Source: Antedon bifida
Lineage: Eukaryota; Echinodermata; Crinoidea; Comatulida; Antedonidae
Assembly: GCA_963402885.1 (NCBI GenBank)
Contig: OY727102.1
Coordinates: forward strand, 2,418,001 to 2,482,000
Length of the DNA: 64,000 nt
Direction: 5' to 3'
Part shown: positions 1 through 13,214 of the stretch, piece after piece
Numbering within the stretch: position 1 is the stretch's first letter
How the letters are laid out: each line of letters begins with the position of its first letter
The notes under the pieces: generated by a model
Database searches by the model: none
The model's input: only the letters and a program-made list of their open reading frames with translations
Told to the model about the DNA's origin: nothing
Position numbers and translations under genes: made by a program

Positions 1-322
1 AGTTTGTGACCCGCAATGACCTTGAGAGTTTAGGTAAGATGGTGTCATTTTAAAGGGGAAATATTGTTTCCCTCACTCCTAAAATTCAATCTGTCATAAA
101 GTGGGGTAAATTTTGAAATATTTAACAACATTTTTTTGATGAATTAAACTTATAATATGCTGGGAATTTAGCAAGACAATAGTGCCCTCAATGTTTTGTT
201 ATGATTTTTTACCCATATCTGTTTGCCATTTCCCTCTATTACTGCTTTTAATGAAGCATGTATTGTGTTTATATAGCAGATAACATCATATGTAAAGATG
301 TATAACTGTTTCTTTGTTGTAG

Positions 323-3307
323 GCTTGTCACATCTCATTGGTTCTAACCTTTTACGTGCATACATGCACGGTTACTTTATGGATATTCGATTATACCACA
401 AGGCACGTGCAATAGCTGATCCGTTCGCTTACGAGGAATATAGACGTAACAAGATACGTGCAAAGATCGATGAGGCACGCAAGAACAGAGTGAGAATAAA
501 TGTGAGTTTAGTTTTTTTTAGTTTCTAGATTTTTTGGTAATAATCATAAAATGAAAAACTATATATAAACATTGCGAGAGAGGAGCTCTGAGTTGTCTAA
601 ATTTAATAGTATAATTGCTAATCTGAGGAGAGCTCTGTATGAATTTAATCTGAATGTTGAAATGTATAATCTGTTATATTTTTTAATTTAATATAATTTA
701 ATAATAATGTTTTGTTTTTTAATTTTTTATGATTTATTTTCATTAATTTTCAGAAATTACCGAAAGTGAATCGTGACCTTGCAGCAAAGATTTTAGAACA
801 AGAAGAAATTATTCCAAATAATAAGAAAGCCAAGGCAAAGGTAGGTATTTTATTTGTTTCTAAGAATGTAATGTGTGTATAATATTAATAGCAAGTTTTA
901 CCTGTGTTGAATATGATGGCTCATGGTTAGAACAATTTGAAGAAAGAATAGGTTTAGATTAACCTTCGATCAATAAGTCTTGGTTGATCATTTGTAGTAT
1001 TTGTTGTTCAGTTTTATTTTTCCATCTCTCTTTTTATAATATATATATATATATAATAAAATATAATTTAAATGGAAAGAATGACCAAAATAGAGCAAAA
1101 TTCGAACATAGTTTGGCCACCTTAATAAGAAAAAAAAAGTAAAATTTACAATTAAATGTTTTTTTTACATTTGCAGGTTGACGCACAGAAGAACCTTCTA
1201 ACAGACGATCGTTTCTCCGCAATGTTCAAAGATTCAAACTTCCAAGTTGACAAAGAAAGCGAAGAATTCAGGCTTCTCAATCCGCTGCTGGCTCATCAAG
1301 ATAAACAACGAATAAAGAAAGCTCGCAAAATGGAATTGGAACAACAATTTCAAGAAGTACAATCACAGGTATGTTAGGAGTACATCATGAGGCTCTGTCT
1401 ACACTATCAAATTTTATGTGACAAAAAAATGTTATGTGCCCATATATGGACATATCACTACCATATTTGGGCACATTACACATTTTTTTAGTTTAATAGT
1501 GTAGACAGAGCTTAAGATATGCTGTGTCAAAAAGTATTGCCTTACAAGTTTGCTAAAAATAATTTCAAATTGATCTTGTCAATAAAAAGGCAATTTGAGT
1601 GTGTTTTGACTTAAAATTACATACACAACACGCGTTCATAAAAAAACATGATGGAAATCTTATTGTGAGACGTATTGATTATTAATAATAATATTTAATC
1701 ACCAATGAAAAATAACCAGGAGGGAGGATAGGCTAAAGCCAAAACAGATTCTACACTCACTCGATAAGATAGAATTTGAAAAACCTGCATCAATATATAT
1801 ATATTGTTATAACCTGTTTATTCCAAACTTTTATTCTAATTTAGATAAAACGTTTTTTCTTTCAGGAACAAGAAGGTCGTCCCAGTGACGAGGAGGATGA
1901 TTACGAAGATTCAAGTTCTGATGACGACGATCGCAGTTGGCAACAAGAGGTCAGAAAACAACATAAATTAATTCAGATGGAAAGAAAAATGGCGGCCAAA
2001 GAAAAATCAGAACCAACATTTTATGAAATCAAACAAGGAGAAGAATTCCAAGCAAAAGGCGTGGACAGACAGAGAAAACTAAAGGCAAAGTAAGTAAAAT
2101 TGATATTTTAAAAGTTGTTAACCTCTCCTTCTACGTTCAAGTTCAAGTTCAAAAAACATTTATTTGTTCAACAATGGCATATATTTTAACAGTATAATAT
2201 TGTGTACATTATTTAAATGAAAACATGGTAATGAGTGTCAGATTATGAAGTTGTTTGTATTAGATGTTGATATTATTTACTTTTAAGCTCAGTCTACAAA
2301 CTAGTGACAAGTGTGATGTGCCCAAATATGGTAGTGACATGCCCTAACATGGTAGTGATATGACATCATCATGTCCATATATGAGCACATTTTTTTGTCA
2401 CATAAAGTTTGATATTGTAGACAGAGCTTTATGTGTGCGATATCAGTTTTAACATCACATAACTGATTTTAAAAGTGGATCAGAGATATATATAAACTTT
2501 ATATTATGTAACATTTAAGTTGGTAAATTTATTTTAGCCTATAGAATAATATACAAAGGTAAATAGAGTGTTCACATTTTATTTTACATACCATAGATTG
2601 ACAGGTATAATGGTTAAAATTGATGAAATTAATTGTGTACAATTTTGTCAACTACAGAACAAGTCTTGCTGAGAGAATAGAAGAAGAAAAACGACAAGGT
2701 GTGGTCGTTTCAACAGGCAATGCTCTAGGCACTAAGCAGGTCACCTTTCATTTAAAAAAGGTAAAATATATGAATGAAAATGGATCATATAAATAGAATT
2801 ATGAGAGAGAGAGTGAGATTTGTGAAGATGAGCTGAGCACCAGAATAAACAGAGGGACAAACTCATCACGCAAGAAACTCTATAGCTCTGTCTACACTAT
2901 CAAACTAGTTTGACAAAAAAAGTGTGATGTGCCCAAATATCGAAGTGATCTACCCAAATATGGTAGTGATATGACATCATCGTGACCATATATGGGCACA
3001 TCACATAAAGTTTGATAGTGTAGACAGAGCTTAAGAAAAGTCACACAACACTGAGGAAGACCATGAGATTTTGAGAGCTGCAATGAGTTCAGCTTGGGAA
3101 GGCCTTTGCTCTGAAGTGAGCTGGTAATATCTCAAATATGATATGGTAGACAGAAAATTCACTATTTTTCTATTTTCACTTTTTCAGAAGGTAAATAAAC
3201 AACATAGACTGGATTCGGAAGCCCATCATGCTGAAAGGAGGAAAATAAGGCGGTCAGCGAGCGGACTCGTGAAAAAAAGAGGAGGCAAGCGAAGCGGAAC
3301 AGGATGA
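323..3307 (+). CDS. NOL10: NOL10 (nucleolar protein 10), C-terminal half, six exons
   Basis: Coding exons at 323-501, 754-840, 1177-1368, 1866-2089, 2658-2760 and 3188-3307, all bounded by AG/GT with matching phases; together about 301 codons ending at TGA 3305-3307. NOL10 (yeast Enp2) is a nucleolar WD40-repeat protein of the small-subunit processome, acting in 18S rRNA maturation. The visible part starts after the propeller: exon 1 carries the conserved LLRAYMHGYFMDIRLYHKA and NPFAYEEYR-like segment (here DPFAYEEYRRNKIR). Exon 3 carries the NUC153 motif (LTDDRFSAMFKDSNFQVD, then ESEEFRLLNP). Exon 4 has an acidic Ser/Asp/Glu stretch and FYEIKQGEEF, and the last exon is a basic tail (RRKIRRSASGLVKKRGGKR) fitting nucleolar targeting. 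The WD40 exons lie upstream of the window. Intron 3 and the introns after exons 4 and 5 hold MITE copies. A polyadenylation-type AATAAA lies near 3462. The assignment rests on my recognition of NOL10 motifs across all six exons. Confidence 0.95.
1390..1515. mobile_element. TA-MITE family A, copy 1 (NOL10 intron)
   Basis: Short palindromic element whose ends read GCTCTGTCTACACTATCAAA at the left and the complement TAGTGTAGACAGAGCTT at the right. The core holds the family box GTGCCCATATATGGAC and CACTACCATATTTGGGC. No coding capacity. Confidence 0.85.
2285..2431. mobile_element. TA-MITE family A, copy 2 (NOL10 intron)
   Basis: Diverged left end (AAGCTCAGTCTACAAACTAG) and well-kept right end (GATATTGTAGACAGAGCTT). 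The core contains the inverted form of the family sequence. Confidence 0.8.
2883..3034. mobile_element. TA-MITE family A, copy 3 (NOL10 intron)
   Basis: Terminal inverted repeats AGCTCTGTCTACACTATCAA and TTGATAGTGTAGACAGAGCT are intact. The core is in inverted orientation relative to copy 1. Confidence 0.87.
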
Positions 3308-3562
3308 ATTTCCAAAGATGGTGATGGGCATCAGAATAAATGTGGCCATAGATGAGTGGGTAAACCTGCTGAGGGCCATACAGCCATACTTACGTATGTA
3401 TGAATGCGATTCAGTCTAGGCTGTGCACAATGTTGACTTCACAGTGATGAGAAGACATGTTAATAAAAGCAAGATGTGTATAAAAAGTGATCAGGTTTAG
3501 TTCTAACCATAGGAATATCAGATTGTAAATGGCTTGGACGCTGCTCTGTGTAAGCATGCCTT

Positions 3563-3718
3563 AAGCTCTGTCCACACTATCAAACTTTATGTGACAAAAA
3601 ATGTGATTTGCCCAAATATGGTAGTAATATGCCAAAATATGGTAGTGATATGACATCATGTCCATATATGATCACGTTTTTTTGTCAAATCAAGTTTGAT
3701 AGTGTGGACAGAGCTTTA
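3563..3718. mobile_element. TA-MITE family A, copy 4 (downstream of NOL10)
   Basis: Ends AAGCTCTGTCCACACTATCA and TGATAGTGTGGACAGAGCTT are perfect complements, including the same C/G change. This suggests arm homogenisation or recent insertion. Confidence 0.87.
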
Positions 3719-4365
3719 TGCAGTGAACTGGAATATAACTGGACACATACTTTGTGCTGTTTATTAAGTGAAAACTAATCTTACCAGGTTATAGGTGCTT
3801 TTTATGCAAAGAATTCACAAACTGGGATTTGTAGGCTAGGATGGTTCCCTCAAATATTCCAGGAATAATTTTAATACAGTGTTTTATTATTTTAACAATA
3901 ATTGATGAATTTTATTCTAATAATTTTATATACAGTTGTATACTAATATTATGTAATATGTACAAAGAGTTCATTTAATTTGTGATGCTGCTGTCAACAT
4001 GGACCATTAGTACATGAAACTAAAGAGTATTGCCATTTGATTGGTTAATTTCATTTCACATGTCATGCATTAATTTCTTCCATTTCAACAAACGAATCTG
4101 TTCTTTTGTAAAAAAAAAAATAAACGTGGTAGTACAGAATATTGCACCAAAAACGAATGTTTTTTTTTTATTAATCCGAAAATCTTGTACAGTCCAAGCT
4201 GTAGCTAGGCCTAATACTGTACTGTCAGAACATACAATGAACTATTTTAATGAATAAAAAAACAAAATTGATGATTGTTGGCTTTATTTTATTCCTTGAA
4301 GAATTAAAATTATAAAAGTATTGTAAGGCATACAATTAAATATATTTAAAACATTGGGGAAAGTG

Positions 4366-4558
4366 TTAAGGAAAATTTACACAGACGAGCCGTAATGGTA
4401 AGCGGTAACCACGTACTACCTTGAGCCACGTAGAATCTCTATCTATCCTCAGAGGAAACTGCCTGTCAGCTCCACCCTTTGTGTAAATGGTCATAAGGAA
4501 TAACATAGATTCTATATTTTTATTACCTTTACCGCTCATCTGTGTAAATTGGCCTTAA
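4366..4558. mobile_element. TTAA-flanked MITE, family C
   Basis: Begins TTAAGGAAAATTTACACAGA and ends with the near-complement TCTGTGTAAATTGGCCTTAA. The inverted arms extend about 35 bp (GAGC[C/G]GTAA). A related right-end fragment occurs at 63341-63390. The TTAA ends suggest piggyBac-type target choice. Confidence 0.72.
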
Positions 4559-6082
4559 GGTAGTATACTGTAGTTTTGTCCATTACACATTTTTACACAA
4601 TTTACACATAAACACTTTCTTATACTATAAAATTATACTGATTGAATTTGCAACAGAAAAATATTTTATAAATATTTGTTTCAGTCTAATTGTTTTCACA
4701 TTATATAAACACATTTTGAACAAAAAAACACTTATTGCAAGGTTTATGTTATTCATCAAAGATCACATGACCAATGTAAAAATTGAGGTAAAGTTTGAAA
4801 TCATTATTTAAATAATTTAAACCATACTGATACAGTTAAAAAAAATGAGTGGTAGATATTAACAATGCAGTAGATGCTTTCTTGTTTTCTTCTATTTCCA
4901 CAACAATTTTTTCCTCATATTATGTTTCATACTGATCATCTATGGGGTGCAATCACTGCCAAAATATGATGAATACTTTGAAAATGTGTACATTAGACTA
5001 ATGTACTGTATACTGACAATATACAATAACCATGCTTTTGACCAGGTTGTACTGTATGCCTCATTAGTCCAAGGAAAATCAATTCAAATGCATTTAAACA
5101 GGGAGTTAGCAACTAGAGTACAGTTAAAATACATCAAAATTGGAATAGTACATCATATACTGAAAATTCACAAATATTCAATTATTTGTTTTACAATTTT
5201 CATTGCCACATATGGTTTATTACAATTATCTACGATACATATTTAAAATATCTCTTTACTCTGAAAAAATGAAAGCTACATAGTTTGTAGTGAGAAACAA
5301 AACAATCGGACGTTAAATCTATTCAGAGCAATTTTATTTTTTTCAATGTAAAATTTGTTTTGTGCTTTAAAATTCATTTATTTTATCAATCACAGTATCA
5401 TTATTATGCCTGATGTGAGATTCCTTCAAGAACCAACAAAAAAATCAATATTTAAATGATTTTTATTCATTATTTTTCCTAATACTAAATCCTTAATAAA
5501 AGTATCCCACTTTGCTTAATATAATAAATTTATCTCGATACAAAATTACAAAACATAAAATCTTAAATATATCTCCCTAAGTGATGAAACGTAATAAAGC
5601 GCCCTCTTCAAATCATGTTTGCATAACCCCGCAAGCATATATAATACACCTATTGACTTAGTTCGTATATTAATTATTATTAACAGCTTCTCACTAAAGA
5701 GAAATTCCAGGTTTAATATTGTTAATATAAAATATAGTAATCTTAACCACATTAATAACAACACAACAGTTTTTATCCGATGTGCAGTGAAGCAGAACAT
5801 GGATCGTAACAATAGATTTGTATTGATAAAATTTATATGTTTATAATTTTGTCTAGAACTGTATACGAATTTGAGAAATTTTCATAAAAATAAACATATT
5901 TGGCATTGGTAAGAGTGGCCATCATTAACACAGTCACACCGGAATAATATTAAATAATTAAACTAGTGTTTAAGAGATTTCAATTTATAAATGTGTACAA
6001 ATTGGAGGAATGTGGTCGTAATTGTACTAAATAGTAACAATTTTACACCTGGACTTGATCTTCAAATAACATTCAAATAATA

Positions 6083-9000
6083 TTATTTTAAAGTTAAATA
6101 AAGTATCAACGCCAAGATACCAGCAACCACGATTAAGATAATGAATATACAACACATTTTCTTCCTGGCTTTTTTCTGTAAAAAAAAAGAGAAGAGATTT
6201 GAATTAAACAGTATGGTGTGCTGGAAACAATATACAGTAATACAGAATCATTCATTCTAAATTGACCTTTTGACCCTGTGTGACATTGTATGACCTTGAC
6301 CTGGTTATACCTTTAGCCCGTTTAAGAAATGAAGGTCTAATGTACACAACTGGCTGGAACCCAGTGCATCTTTTGGAAAGAGTAGTGGGTTACCTCAGTG
6401 TTCTCATGCATTTCAGCCCTTGTCGTTTACCACTGAGTTGGGCAAACCACCTTACCAGTTGAGTAACTTTGTTACAGAAACAACAGCAGTGGCCCTACAG
6501 TATGTTCCTATAGGGATGAAAAGAAACTACTCTATACATACCTGGTATTTACTAGCAGTGATTAGTTGTTCATTTCCAGACTCTACATTGGTATCAGCAC
6601 GGTCAACATTTGCTTCTATGGAGTCTAGGTAGAAAACAAAATAATACTATAAAAATCTTTTCTTTTAATTGAACCTTAGTTATGTTTAGACATCACGCAT
6701 ATCACACTGTCGCACCACTCTGTGCAATTCTTAGCAAGTATGTGTATAGGCCTGTGTGTGAATAACATAATATATATATTCCTAAAATAAATCCTAATTT
6801 ATTTATGTAAATTTACAAAAGGTACGTACCAATCATTTCTCCTTGTTCGGACACAATAGCACTTAAATCTCGGAAAATTTCATTCACATCTAGCATTGCA
6901 CCCTGGAAAACAAATTAAAAAATGTAATGATTATTTCCAAGGTTAAAAAGTGTTTAAAAGTCCTAAGCTCTGTTTACACTATCAAACTTTATGTGTCAAA
7001 AAAAATGTGATGTGCCTATATATGGACATGATGATGTCATATCACTACCATACTGTATGTGGGCATATCACACTGTTTTTGTCAAACTAGTTAGACAGAG
7101 CTTTAGATTTTATGTAGCAGATAAATATGTTTTGATGCGCTCAGTCGAAAAATATTTGTACACTACCATAGGTCTTGTGAATTAGGGTCAAAGTTTAATC
7201 CAATTTACTGGGTTTTGGATGCATTTTGATCATTTTCGGTGTTCTTTTTGAATACTAGGCCTCTGATTTATAGTTTTAGAGAAGACTTTTCCACCATGAA
7301 TATTCACACCTAGTTCATATAAATATAAATTTAATTGGCCTAAATTTAAATGCTCAGCTACATACCTCAATTTGGCGGATACGTTCTTCTCTTTCTTCAA
7401 TTATTGCGTTGTCAAAATCTATGATTGCTTCTTGTTGTTGAAGCTGTGCATGTTGTTCCTGTCGTCGGTTATCGACCATTAATGATGAATTCTCATCTGA
7501 ATATTCCTCAGGCTAAATAAATATACCAAAAATATATAATAAAAATACCATATTTAATATAACCTATCATTTTATATGCCCCAAAATGTTATACTTAAAT
7601 CTATGGAGCTTTTGGTAGTGGCACCATTTTATTCCTGCCGAGAACAGGTCAGAGTTTAAATTAGCAATATTATTTTAATAGTTAGTTGACAAATATGTAC
7701 AAAAAAATCAACAGTGTTACTGGAGCTTATTAATTAAGGCATAAATTATAAATATTTTATAGAACAACCATTTAGTTTAATTTGTGTATATTTTTTTAAA
7801 CTATATCATCATCAATTAATAAATGTTTGTCAGGATTTCAAGCTTTAAGAAGGATAGTGAATAATTAAATGAAAAAAAAAGAAGTATTTCTATGACTTAC
7901 AATGTTAGGTTTAGGAAGTGTTGGACAGGACCTCATTTTGGCCATGATTTTCTGAAGAGAAAAAAAAACAAACATGAATTATATAACTAATAATTAATTA
8001 AACACCTACAATCGTATCATAGTTACACAAATAATGAATATTTTTGAGCGGAATGGGCAAAATATTTGTTAAAACATTGTCGGTTCATTAGGAATATTAA
8101 AAAAATACTAATTTTCTCAATTGAATGAAAACAAAACATTCATTATTTGTTTTATAACACACCTACTGTCTAAAGTAAATTTACCCACTGTTTACATCTT
8201 GAATCATATGTCAAAGGCTAGGCCTGATAAAAGGATGCGGCCTAGTTTTGGCTGATGAGCAGTTACAGACGGCACACGCTACAAGTTGGATTTGGATCAC
8301 TCATTATTCACCAGCCGACCACGTCAAACAAAATTCTCAAATTGCTTACAAAAAACTGAGCATACAATAGTACCTTCTTTGTTGTATGGGAGAAAATAAT
8401 GCATGACACGCGGAATCAGCCAATCAAATGGCAAGGACACATTTGGTTGTGTAAAGCTCTGTTTCCACTATCAAATTTTATGTGACAAAAGAATGTGATG
8501 TGCCCATATATGGACATGATGATGTCATATCACTACCATATTTGGGCATATCACTACCATATTTGGGCAGATCCCACTTTTTGTTGTCAAACTAGTTTGA
8601 TAGTGTAGACAGAGCTTTATAATGTTGAATAAATATCATAACCATGTTCTCCATTTTACCTATTAGTTTTATCATGGTTATTCAAATTTTATATCATAAT
8701 TTCATATCATAGTATTATGATATCATATTAAGAATTTCTTTTTCATTTATTGAACCAATTAAACCTAACAATTTTAATCTTGCTTTTCCATCTATTCACC
8801 AACAATATTCCATTCTCAAGATCATTTTTGTATTCAAATTTATGTGCATTTTAAATTTCAAATAAAGCTTTTTACTACACATTTTAAATTCCTCTATTAT
8901 TACAATAATAAAAAAAAGTGTGAATATTTATATGAAAATTTATTTTAAATGAGTCATACCATAATCATAAAACAAAGATAACCTTGCTTATAATTCCATA

Positions 9001-12000
9001 TTTAACAATCAGTTTTTAATATCCAGTGTATAATTATTTTTTGTTCATTAATTGTCACGGCAGAAATGTCATTGTATCATGCATTGGTAGAAAACGGCTG
9101 CATTGGGATCAAATTAAAAGCGCAAGCTCGGTGGTATGAACACCAGGCTAGTGTTCTCGAGGATGTAGGTTCGAGTCCCACCTGAGAATTAAATTTGTAA
9201 GTGTTCTCAATGTACTGACTACATATGCCAAATTAAGGCATGTTAGTCAGTTTTTTTTATTTATTTAAGATAATTTTATCTATAATAGATCACACATTCA
9301 TATTTTATTTTTAAGATTCAGTGCTGTTCACATATTATATTTATTTTTTAAAATATAATTTGATTGATAATATAAATGTTATTTTTTATATTTTGATATC
9401 TACATTTTTAAGCAAAAATAATTTTCTCTTTTTGAGAATTTGTTTACTTTTTTGTTTGAATATATTTATTTACATTCACTATTTACTGTACTAACCTTTT
9501 GAACTTCTCCATATCGTTTAACTGTTTCGGAAAAATCATTTGCAAGTCTGTCACATTGTAATCGTTGAGGCTGAAAGAAACGATAAAAGCTTGTTGTAAC
9601 AACTGAAAATGAGGCATAGTGGCTTGGATGATTGTATTGATGAGTTAATAAAAAGTATAAAATAATAATACCGGTAATAATATAATAATAATAATAATAT
9701 GAATGAAGCCCATACTATAAAGCTCTGTCTACACTATCAAACTTTATGAGACAAAAAATGTGATGTGCCCATATATGGACATGATGATGTCATATCACTA
9801 CTATATTTGGGCATATCATTACTATATTTGGGCATATTACTACTATATTTGGGCATATTACTACCATATTTGGGCAAATCATACTTTTTTTGTCAAACTA
9901 GTTTGATATTGTAGACAAAGCTTTACAACCTGAAATTAGCAAAGTAAAACAAAAATATGTAATTCCTCCAAGTTAAAGTTTAGTGTGTGTAACAGTTAAA
10001 GCTTCAATGCTTAATTTTCAACATTAAGTAATTATGGCACTTTTTATTTATCATTGTACATTTTTAAAACTTTGTGTAAAAACTGTAAAAATATGTAAGA
10101 AATCTATAATGCTTCTAAGCAATAAATACTGTATACAGAACAAAGTTTGCCTACTGAAAATTTCACTCAATTATTAAAACATGGTAAATTGACATTAATT
10201 AAAACCAACCACTAGGAAAAATACATTAAAATCAACAAAATAATTGAATTAAATACTACATATACAGAGACATTGTTATCTGTAATTAGTAATTCATATA
10301 TGGATAAATATAAATTAGATAAAAATTAATAATGTTTGAACCATTAAATGAAATGGTAAAGTCATTATTTGTTTTTAGCGTCAAAAACAACAAAATATAT
10401 ATATTAAATAAAACACAATGGAGGGTTAAATTAAATTTACTAAATCAAAAATAAGACATCTCAATTGAAAGTAAATCCAGTGAGATATATTGTTTTGTGC
10501 ATATGAAATTGTTAACATGCAGCATAGCTCTGTCTCCACTATCAAACTTTATGTGATGTGCCCATATATGGACATGATGATGTCATATCACTACCATATT
10601 TGAGCATATCACTACCATGTTTGGGAACATCACATTTTTTTGTAGTGTAGACAGAGTTTTAGTTTCAATTTAGGAAACACTCAATAAACACATTTAAAAA
10701 ATACTTAAAAGTATTATAAATGATACCTTCGCATCCTTTTATGGTAAATTGAAAGAAAAAAAAGTATCAAACATTATTATTTTCTTTTTCATCAATTGAA
10801 ATACTTTAAGTTTTGAAATATTTAAATTATGTAGTGCAGACCTCCAAACTTGGAAAAATTAAATATTGAGAGGACGTATGAAAGCACTTCCAAACTATAG
10901 AGGGTGCTATAACATTTTGAAAAATATATCAAACCATAGAGGGTGCTATTAAACAAACAAAAATATTGGAATAAAGGCTCTATTTAGAGCCTAGTAGTTG
11001 TAGTAGAAAATTTTGTATACATTATTGGGATGTTCTTTTTGTTTATCAAAATTGTATTTTATTGAGAGGGCAGGAGTTGACAAAATATATCGGCAGATTC
11101 CTGCATTTAATGGGAGAGTTGGTAGATCTGGTAGTGCATTAATTGTTCTTACCCTTGAAGCTGCTGTTGCTATTTTCTTAAGATTACTAAGATTTACAGT
11201 TGTTTTTGTTACAACAGTCTTTGTCCCTACAAGAGTATTCTGTCTGTAAAACATAAACAACTTTCATTATAGACAGTTTACATACGTATTCTCTTTAAAA
11301 AGCATAATTATTGCAATTTAAGTACTTTAATTAAATTAATTATGTGTTAGAGTTTCTTGGGTGGAGGAGGGGAGGGGGTGGTGGATTGGAGGTGTTGTGT
11401 TTAATAACTTTGATGCAAGATGTTGAAGGTCCCATCTTAATTAAAGGTGGGCTAGAGCCGATTTTCCACTAGGCGAATTTGTTTGCACGAATCGAAAGAG
11501 CCAGCTTATAATAATGCATGTGTAGAGAGGAAGTTGGAAGATTGAAACATGAAGCGTATAAGCTGGCGCTTTCGAATCACGTGAACAAATTCGTCTAGTG
11601 GAAAATCATCTTTAGATGATGTTAGCGATTTTCCCACATGTAAGATGTTCTTTAAATAAAATATTCAAAATAATAATGGGTGTATGGTGGGCATACACAA
11701 GTCAGTATTATAATATAAAGTTTAAAAAAATGTTTACATTCGATCTCTGACTGCCAAAGAATCATCAGGAGTTCCAATTTGACGAACTGATTTTTCAAGT
11801 TGTGATACTGAAAAAAAGATGAAATTAAAAATGAGTGCAATAGGAGACCTACTAGATAGTAATTAGCTTTTTGAGCATCCTGTTTCTGCCTGCTTGTAAT
11901 TTTTGTCTTGTTCCTTGTTCATGTATTATATTATATTTTTATGTATTTGAGGCAAAAAGAAATGTAATGAAAAATCATTTTAACCATCAAATGATATCAA

Positions 12001-13214
12001 AACTAACTTTAAAGTTTAAACAAAATATTTATTCCTGTTCAAAACTTAAATAATTCTATGTAGCCGACACGCCACCCGCCCCAAAATTTCGTAAATTGTA
12101 ATGTAAAAGATAGGATATCAAATCAAGCTCAGCTCTTCATTTCCCCATTTTAGCTTACCCCCCTCCCTATTTCAAAATCCTGGATTCACCACTGTGTAGT
12201 GATAAATACCAGTGATAATATAACACAGTATTTGTCAGCACATATTGCATTGGTACAGTTGCAAACCATATTTTGCTAAACTATGCTGGTAGATTAAAGA
12301 CCAGTCTGCTATGTATTATTTACACTATAAATATTATTGCCCAACAGTGTGTGGCATTCTTTGTCTTCTATATTAATAATAATAATATAGATCTGTATAT
12401 AATAGAATCAGTTTTCGATTATATAGTTTAGGATTTTATATAGTAAGATAAATAATTGTATAAAAAATGGAATGGTGTCCAATAAAAAAGAAAATATTCT
12501 TCACTAATTTATGTTTTATATATATTTAATGCATGAAATATATGTTGTAGTAAAATTCCACTACAGTGCTCCAGTGGTTTTATGAATGCTGTCATTACCG
12601 ATCTGTGCGCAAAAATGTAGAAGTATGGTACAGTCAACTGTCATCCAATAACGGACCCTGAATTTTCCTGAATTTCTTGGCACATATGGCGTTTCATATG
12701 TATACTACTTGAGCTTGTATTTCAGACAAACATTGATAAGTCTCGAAATAACTAGAGACTTGGGTCTATGATGTCATGCAAAGCAGAAAAAATAATATTT
12801 AAAATAAAAATTATTTATTTATATTTTAAAATTGTTTTTATTTAAAACTACTTACCACTATTATTAATTTTGAAAATCCCATCGCTGACTTGTTTTACAA
12901 TTGATGAAAATTCGCTTCCACCTAAATAATTATAATAAGTAAAAATTTCATTACAAAAACAAAAAACATATAAAAGACTAACTTATTTTTTGTTGATTTA
13001 CTGTACTATTGTACTTTTTTTTAAAACATGAAACCAACTCAAGGCAAGAGAAAAATTTACAATCATAATAATTAAATAATTATATAATTCATTATTATAA
13101 TTCATCAAAATCCTGTACATATTTCAAAAAGGTTAACTGTACTATACCATCATCACTAAACTGGTTTCTACTTCCCCCAAAAGCACCATACCCAAAATCC
13201 CCTTGCCTCGACAT
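6083..13214 (-). CDS. STX12: Syntaxin-7/12-like endosomal Qa-SNARE, ten coding exons
   Basis: In gene order the coding exons are 13214-13148 (ATG 13214-13212), 12921-12856, 11807-11738, 11243-11153, 9570-9496, 7951-7901, 7512-7366, 6902-6830, 6624-6542 and 6175-6083 (stop TAA). All phases join, giving 271 residues; human STX7 and STX12 are about 260-276. Residues 24-125 form the Habc-type helical region (EFSSIVKQVSDGIFKIN, RQIGTPDDSLAVRDRIQ). The SNARE helix is roughly residues 180-240: REERIRQIEG, MLDVNEIFRDL, the zero-layer glutamine in SEQGEMIDSIEANV, and ASKYQ. A basic KKARKK stretch precedes a C-terminal membrane anchor (about 248-269). Such Qa-SNAREs drive fusion at early and late endosomes. 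The KKARKKMC junction and FSSI segment look slightly closer to STX12 than STX7; many invertebrates have one gene for both. The acceptor at 13217 shows a non-coding upstream exon. Introns contain several MITEs and a tRNA-like relic. Confidence 0.93.
6965..7104. mobile_element. TA-MITE family A, copy 5 (syntaxin intron)
   Basis: Left end AAGCTCTGTTTACACTATCA. The right end is shortened (ACTAGTTAGACAGAGCTTTA) and has lost part of the TGATAGTG arm. Confidence 0.8.
8454..8617. mobile_element. TA-MITE family A, copy 6 (syntaxin intron), TA target duplication
   Basis: Element runs from AAGCTCTGTTTCCACTATCA to TGATAGTGTAGACAGAGCTT and is flanked by TA on both sides (8452-8453 and 8618-8619). This fits Tc1/mariner-type insertion. 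Confidence 0.87.
9115..9190 (+). repeat. tRNA-like relic / SINE head in syntaxin intron
   Basis: Contains GCTCGGTGGTATGAACACC, resembling an A box, and GGTTCGAGTCC (9168-9178), a strong pol III B box, about 45 bp apart. The flanks do not fold into a convincing acceptor stem, so this is more likely a tRNA-derived SINE or pseudogene than a working tRNA. Confidence 0.5.
9720..9923. mobile_element. TA-MITE family A, copy 7, expanded core (syntaxin intron)
   Basis: Flanked by TA on both sides. The longest copy: the core unit containing CTATATTTGGGCATAT is repeated four times in tandem, against one or two times in the others. Confidence 0.88.
10525..10661. mobile_element. TA-MITE family A, copy 8 (syntaxin intron)
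   Basis: Left end TAGCTCTGTCTCCACTATCA. The right end is degraded to TGTAGTGTAGACAGAG. Confidence 0.8.
11460..11607. mobile_element. 148-bp inverted-repeat MITE in syntaxin intron
   Basis: Left arm GATTTTCCACTAGGCGAATT continuing to GAAAGAGCCAGCTTATA. Right arm TATAAGCTGGCGCTTTCGAA continuing to AATTCGTCTAGTGGAAAATC. The arms pair over about 45-50 bp with few mismatches. No coding capacity and no clear target duplication. Confidence 0.75.

Larger units (their letters stand above)
3308..6082. other. Tail-to-tail intergenic region, NOL10 / syntaxin
   Basis: No gene seen. It holds the NOL10 3' UTR (AATAAA near 3462 and another near 4121), MITE A copy 4, and the TTAA element at 4366-4558. The rest is AT-rich sequence whose short open frames (for example 4947-5246 and 5546-5812) have no recognisable protein features. 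The syntaxin 3' UTR should occupy the right part. Confidence 0.6.

Noticed and set aside
4947..5246. 99-residue plus-strand frame between NOL10 and syntaxin
   Set aside because: No domain, no signal peptide, no splice partners; AT-rich chance frame.
7140..7360. Possible extra syntaxin exon
   Set aside because: Phases of the flanking exons (7366-7512 and 6830-6902) already join correctly and no homologous residues are missing.
9115..9190. Functional tRNA gene
   Set aside because: A- and B-box-like words are present but no convincing acceptor stem; listed as a tRNA-like relic.
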